From Ruminococcaceae bacterium UBA1691 (GTDB lineage Bacteria; Bacillota; Clostridia; Oscillospirales; Acutalibacteraceae), in assembly GCA_002320555.1 (NCBI GenBank), contig DCJV01000003.1, forward strand, positions 5,348-21,022: a stretch of 15,675 nucleotides of DNA, written 5' to 3'. Of the stretch, positions 14,299-15,675 are shown one piece after another. A program made the translations under genes and the position numbers. Numbering within the stretch: position 1 is the stretch's first letter; every line of letters begins with the position of its first letter. The notes beneath the pieces were generated by a model, which was given only the letters and a program-made list of their open reading frames with translations, was not told where the DNA came from and did not search any database.

Positions 14299-14338
14299 AA
14301 GAGGGTATCCATTGAACCCTTGTGAGGTGGGCTTTTTG

Positions 14339-14932
14339 ATGCCAAATCCCGCATTCGACGCAAAGCTGGAACAGATGACGGATGAATCGTTGGCTGTCAG
14401 AGCGCGCGGCGGGGACGACGGCGCCATGGCCCTTTTAACGGCGCGAATGGTCCCGCTTGTCAAAACGCTTGCCGTAAAATACGGAGGCGGTGCAATGGAG
14501 CCGGAGGATTTGGCACAGGAAGGGATGTTTGGCTTTTTGGCTGCCGTTCACGGCTTTGATGAGAAAAGCGGCGTTCCATTTCGCTCCTATGCCGGTGTCT
14601 GCATTGCAAACCGGATCCGGTCTGCGGTGCGCGCGGGAGCAAGGCTTAAAAATATTCCGCTTAATTCTTACATTTCGCTCAGCGACGACAGTGTAATGCT
14701 TTCAGAAACGCAGCCGAATCCCGAGGATTTGGTGATTGCACGCGATGAGGTCGTCCGGCTTGATGACCTGATGGTGCGAAAGCTGTCCAAGTTTGAGCGC
14801 AGCGTCATTCAGTTATATCTCGGCGGCCGCAGCTATGAGGATATCGCAGCGCGGCTGGGTTCTACCGCCAAGTCGGTGGATAACGCATTGCAGAGGGTAA
14901 GGCGCAAGCTGAGGTTTATGGCAGAAGGCTGA
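14339..14932 (+). CDS. Sigma-70 family RNA polymerase sigma factor, SigH (sigma-30)-like
   Basis: RNA polymerase sigma subunit with regions 2 and 4 only. 197 residues from ATG 14339, supported by GAGGTGG 8 nt upstream and by the promoter at 14270-14298. Region 2 spans about 14-100: TDESLAVRARGGDDGAM, MEPEDLAQEGMFGF (2.1-2.2) and FDEKSGVPFRSYAGVCIANRI (2.3-2.4, promoter melting and -10 recognition). The IPLNSYISL block after it is characteristic of the SigH/Spo0H group. Region 4 is at about 145-192, with the helix-turn-helix RSYEDIAARLGSTAKSVDNA. In Bacillus SigH drives transition-state and early sporulation genes, but its usual neighbours (rpmG, secE, nusG) are absent here, so this could be a paralogue with a different regulon. 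I leave the symbol blank. Confidence 0.85.
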   Translation: MPNPAFDAKLEQMTDESLAVRARGGDDGAMALLTARMVPLVKTLAVKYGGGAMEPEDLAQEGMFGFLAAVHGFDEKSGVPFRSYAGVCIANRIRSAVRAGARLKNIPLNSYISLSDDSVMLSETQPNPEDLVIARDEVVRLDDLMVRKLSKFERSVIQLYLGGRSYEDIAARLGSTAKSVDNALQRVRRKLRFMAEG

Positions 14933-14945
14933 TCGATGGGGACAA

Positions 14946-14964
14946 GGGCGCAAGGCGCCTGTTT
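14946..14964 (+). terminator. Possible short terminator after the sigma factor gene
   Basis: GGCGC-AAG-GCGCC (14947-14959) followed by TGTTTC. The stem is only five strong pairs plus a G-U and the T-run is interrupted, so termination would be partial at best. It lies 14 nt after the stop. Confidence 0.35.
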
Positions 14965-15072
14965 CATAACTTCATACGCCCGGTATCTTAGTAATAGCGC
15001 GTTGTTTCATCCAACGGCGGCGGTGCGATTCCGCCCAAGGGCAAAATACTTTTTTCAAGCGAGGTAAAAAAC

Positions 15073-15354
15073 ATGTACGAAGACAAGACTCTTATCTGCA
15101 AAGAGTGTGGCGAGGAATTCGTTTTCACCGCCGGCGAGCAGGAGTTCTATGAAGCAAAGGGCTTCGTAAACGAGCCCCAGCGCTGCAAGGCCTGCCGCGA
15201 TGCCCGCAAGAATGCAGCTAGGCCCGAGCGTGAAATGTTCACTGCTACCTGCGCATCCTGCGGCGGCGAAGCAAGAGTTCCGTTCCGTCCGCGCGAGGAT
15301 CGTCCTGTGTATTGCAGCGAGTGCTTCGCAAAGCAGAAGGAAGAGCAGGCATAA
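15073..15354 (+). CDS. Double zinc-ribbon protein (CxxC-x17-CxxC family)
   Basis: 93-residue cytosolic protein made of two treble-clef/zinc-ribbon-like modules. Module 1 has Cys9, Cys12, Cys38 and Cys41 (LICKECGEEFVFTAGEQEF, then PQRCKACRDARK), the pattern of the probable zinc-ribbon domain found in many small bacterial proteins. Module 2 has Cys60, Cys63, Cys81 and Cys84 with exactly 17 residues between the pairs, matching the CxxC-x17-CxxC domain. All eight ligands are present, so two zinc ions are expected. The role is unknown in the family; nucleic-acid or protein binding is plausible. ATG at 15073 has GAGG 8 nt upstream. It is flanked by a weak terminator upstream and two strong hairpins downstream, so it is probably its own short transcript, although I found no convincing promoter in the 140-nt gap before it. 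Confidence 0.88.
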   Translation: MYEDKTLICKECGEEFVFTAGEQEFYEAKGFVNEPQRCKACRDARKNAARPEREMFTATCASCGGEARVPFRPREDRPVYCSECFAKQKEEQA

Positions 15355-15400
15355 ATTAGAGAAGTCTAGCAAGCTTTTACAGTATTTATGCGGCAATGAG

Positions 15401-15427
15401 GCGTCCCGGATTTTCCGGGACGCTTTT
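15401..15427 (+). terminator. Intrinsic terminator of the zinc-ribbon gene
   Basis: GCGTCCCGGA (15401-15410) pairs perfectly with TCCGGGACGC (15414-15423) across a 3-nt loop, followed by TTTT. It lies 46 nt after the stop codon. Confidence 0.9.
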
Positions 15428-15435
15428 GTTGATCG

Positions 15436-15485
15436 GACCAAGGGCGCGTTGCCAATGTTACACATGTTGCAACGCGCCCTTGGTC
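15436..15485. terminator. Long hairpin, probable terminator of the convergent minus-strand gene
   Basis: 15437-15452 pairs exactly with 15469-15484 (16 bp, 17 with the outer G-C), with a short internal loop and an inner ATGT/ACAT stem. In the plus direction no T-run follows. In the minus direction the bases after the stem read GATCAACAAAAGC, also T-poor. It sits between two converging genes and may work in both directions without a U-tract, or serve another role. Confidence 0.6.
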
Positions 15486-15516
15486 TCATATTCTATTTGA
15501 AACATACCCAGGGAAT

Positions 15517-15675
15517 TTATTGCTTTTCCTGATACATCACGGTCGGGTTGTTGTGCTTTTCCGTATCCGTATCGTTCCAGATCATATCCGCAACGGGCGC
15601 CCACTTCTCAGCGAAGGGCTTCGTCTTGGCGATCAGGTCGTCCACGCTCTCAGGCGCAAGCATTTCTGTGGAATG
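15517..15675 (-). CDS. C-terminal end of an unidentified protein, cut by window edge
   Basis: Minus-strand frame open from the right edge for 52 codons to a TAA at 15519-15517. The visible residues include ESVDDLIAKTKPFAEKWAPV and the end HNNPTVMYQEKQ; the segment is soluble in character, with no membrane helix or cysteine. Codon use is like the neighbouring genes. The convergent hairpin at 15436-15485 lies just beyond its stop, as expected for a real gene end. I do not recognise the family from this fragment and assign no function. Confidence 0.6.
   Translation of the reverse strand, partial: HSTEMLAPESVDDLIAKTKPFAEKWAPVADMIWNDTDTEKHNNPTVMYQEKQ

Noticed and set aside
14270..14338. N-terminal extension of the sigma factor from a TTG at 14270
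   Set aside because: That TTG is part of the TTGACA promoter box, so it would not be transcribed from this promoter.

Overview
The window looks like chromosome from a Gram-positive (Firmicutes) bacterium of the Clostridia, plausibly a gut Oscillospirales/Ruminococcaceae-type organism. The grounds are an hrcA-grpE-dnaK-dnaJ cluster behind a perfect CIRCE operator, a DnaK lacking the roughly 23-residue N-lobe insertion of proteobacterial DnaK, a Bacillus/Clostridium-type LexA box before dinB, a SigH-like sigma factor, strong AGGAGG-type ribosome sites with several TTG/GTG starts, and a deoxyhexose (fucose-type) catabolic cassette. The genus assignment is inference. Nothing here is a tRNA, rRNA, transposase or CRISPR array.

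Layout. Positions 1-2205 (minus strand) hold a sugar cassette read right to left: fuculose-phosphate aldolase (fucA), fucose mutarotase (fucU), then a RhaB-type FGGY sugar kinase cut by the left edge. It appears to start from a sigma-A-type promoter at 2528-2556, giving a leader of about 315 nt, with a 9-bp dyad just upstream of the -35. A short-period repeat/hairpin array separates fucA from fucU.

Positions 2702-7950 (plus strand) are the class I heat-shock operon: promoter, CIRCE at the transcription start, hrcA, grpE, dnaK, dnaJ and a strong terminator. A 234-nt, hairpin-rich spacer lies between dnaK and dnaJ, and dnaJ starts with TTG behind a strong ribosome site. HrcA is the repressor that binds CIRCE; DnaK, DnaJ and GrpE form the chaperone cycle.

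Positions 7992-8825 encode an RlmA-type 23S rRNA guanine-N1 methyltransferase, convergent with a comM/YifB AAA+ ATPase gene (8837-10366, minus). comM and pgcA (phosphohexomutase, plus) diverge from back-to-back sigma-A promoters. pgcA has a 224-nt leader containing a stem and a possible 24-codon cysteine-containing ORF. A 73-residue two-helix membrane protein of unknown role follows pgcA and ends at a 19-bp-stem terminator.

Positions 12869-15354 carry dinB (Y-family polymerase) under a promoter overlapped by a LexA box, a SigH-like sigma factor with its own promoter, and a 93-residue double zinc-ribbon protein. Two consecutive hairpin terminators then separate these genes from the 3' end of an unidentified minus-strand gene at the right edge.

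Most of the window is conserved housekeeping sequence. I did not find a clear novel system. The less ordinary parts are non-coding: the fuc leader and dyad, the fucA-fucU repeat array, the dnaK-dnaJ spacer and the pgcA leader.
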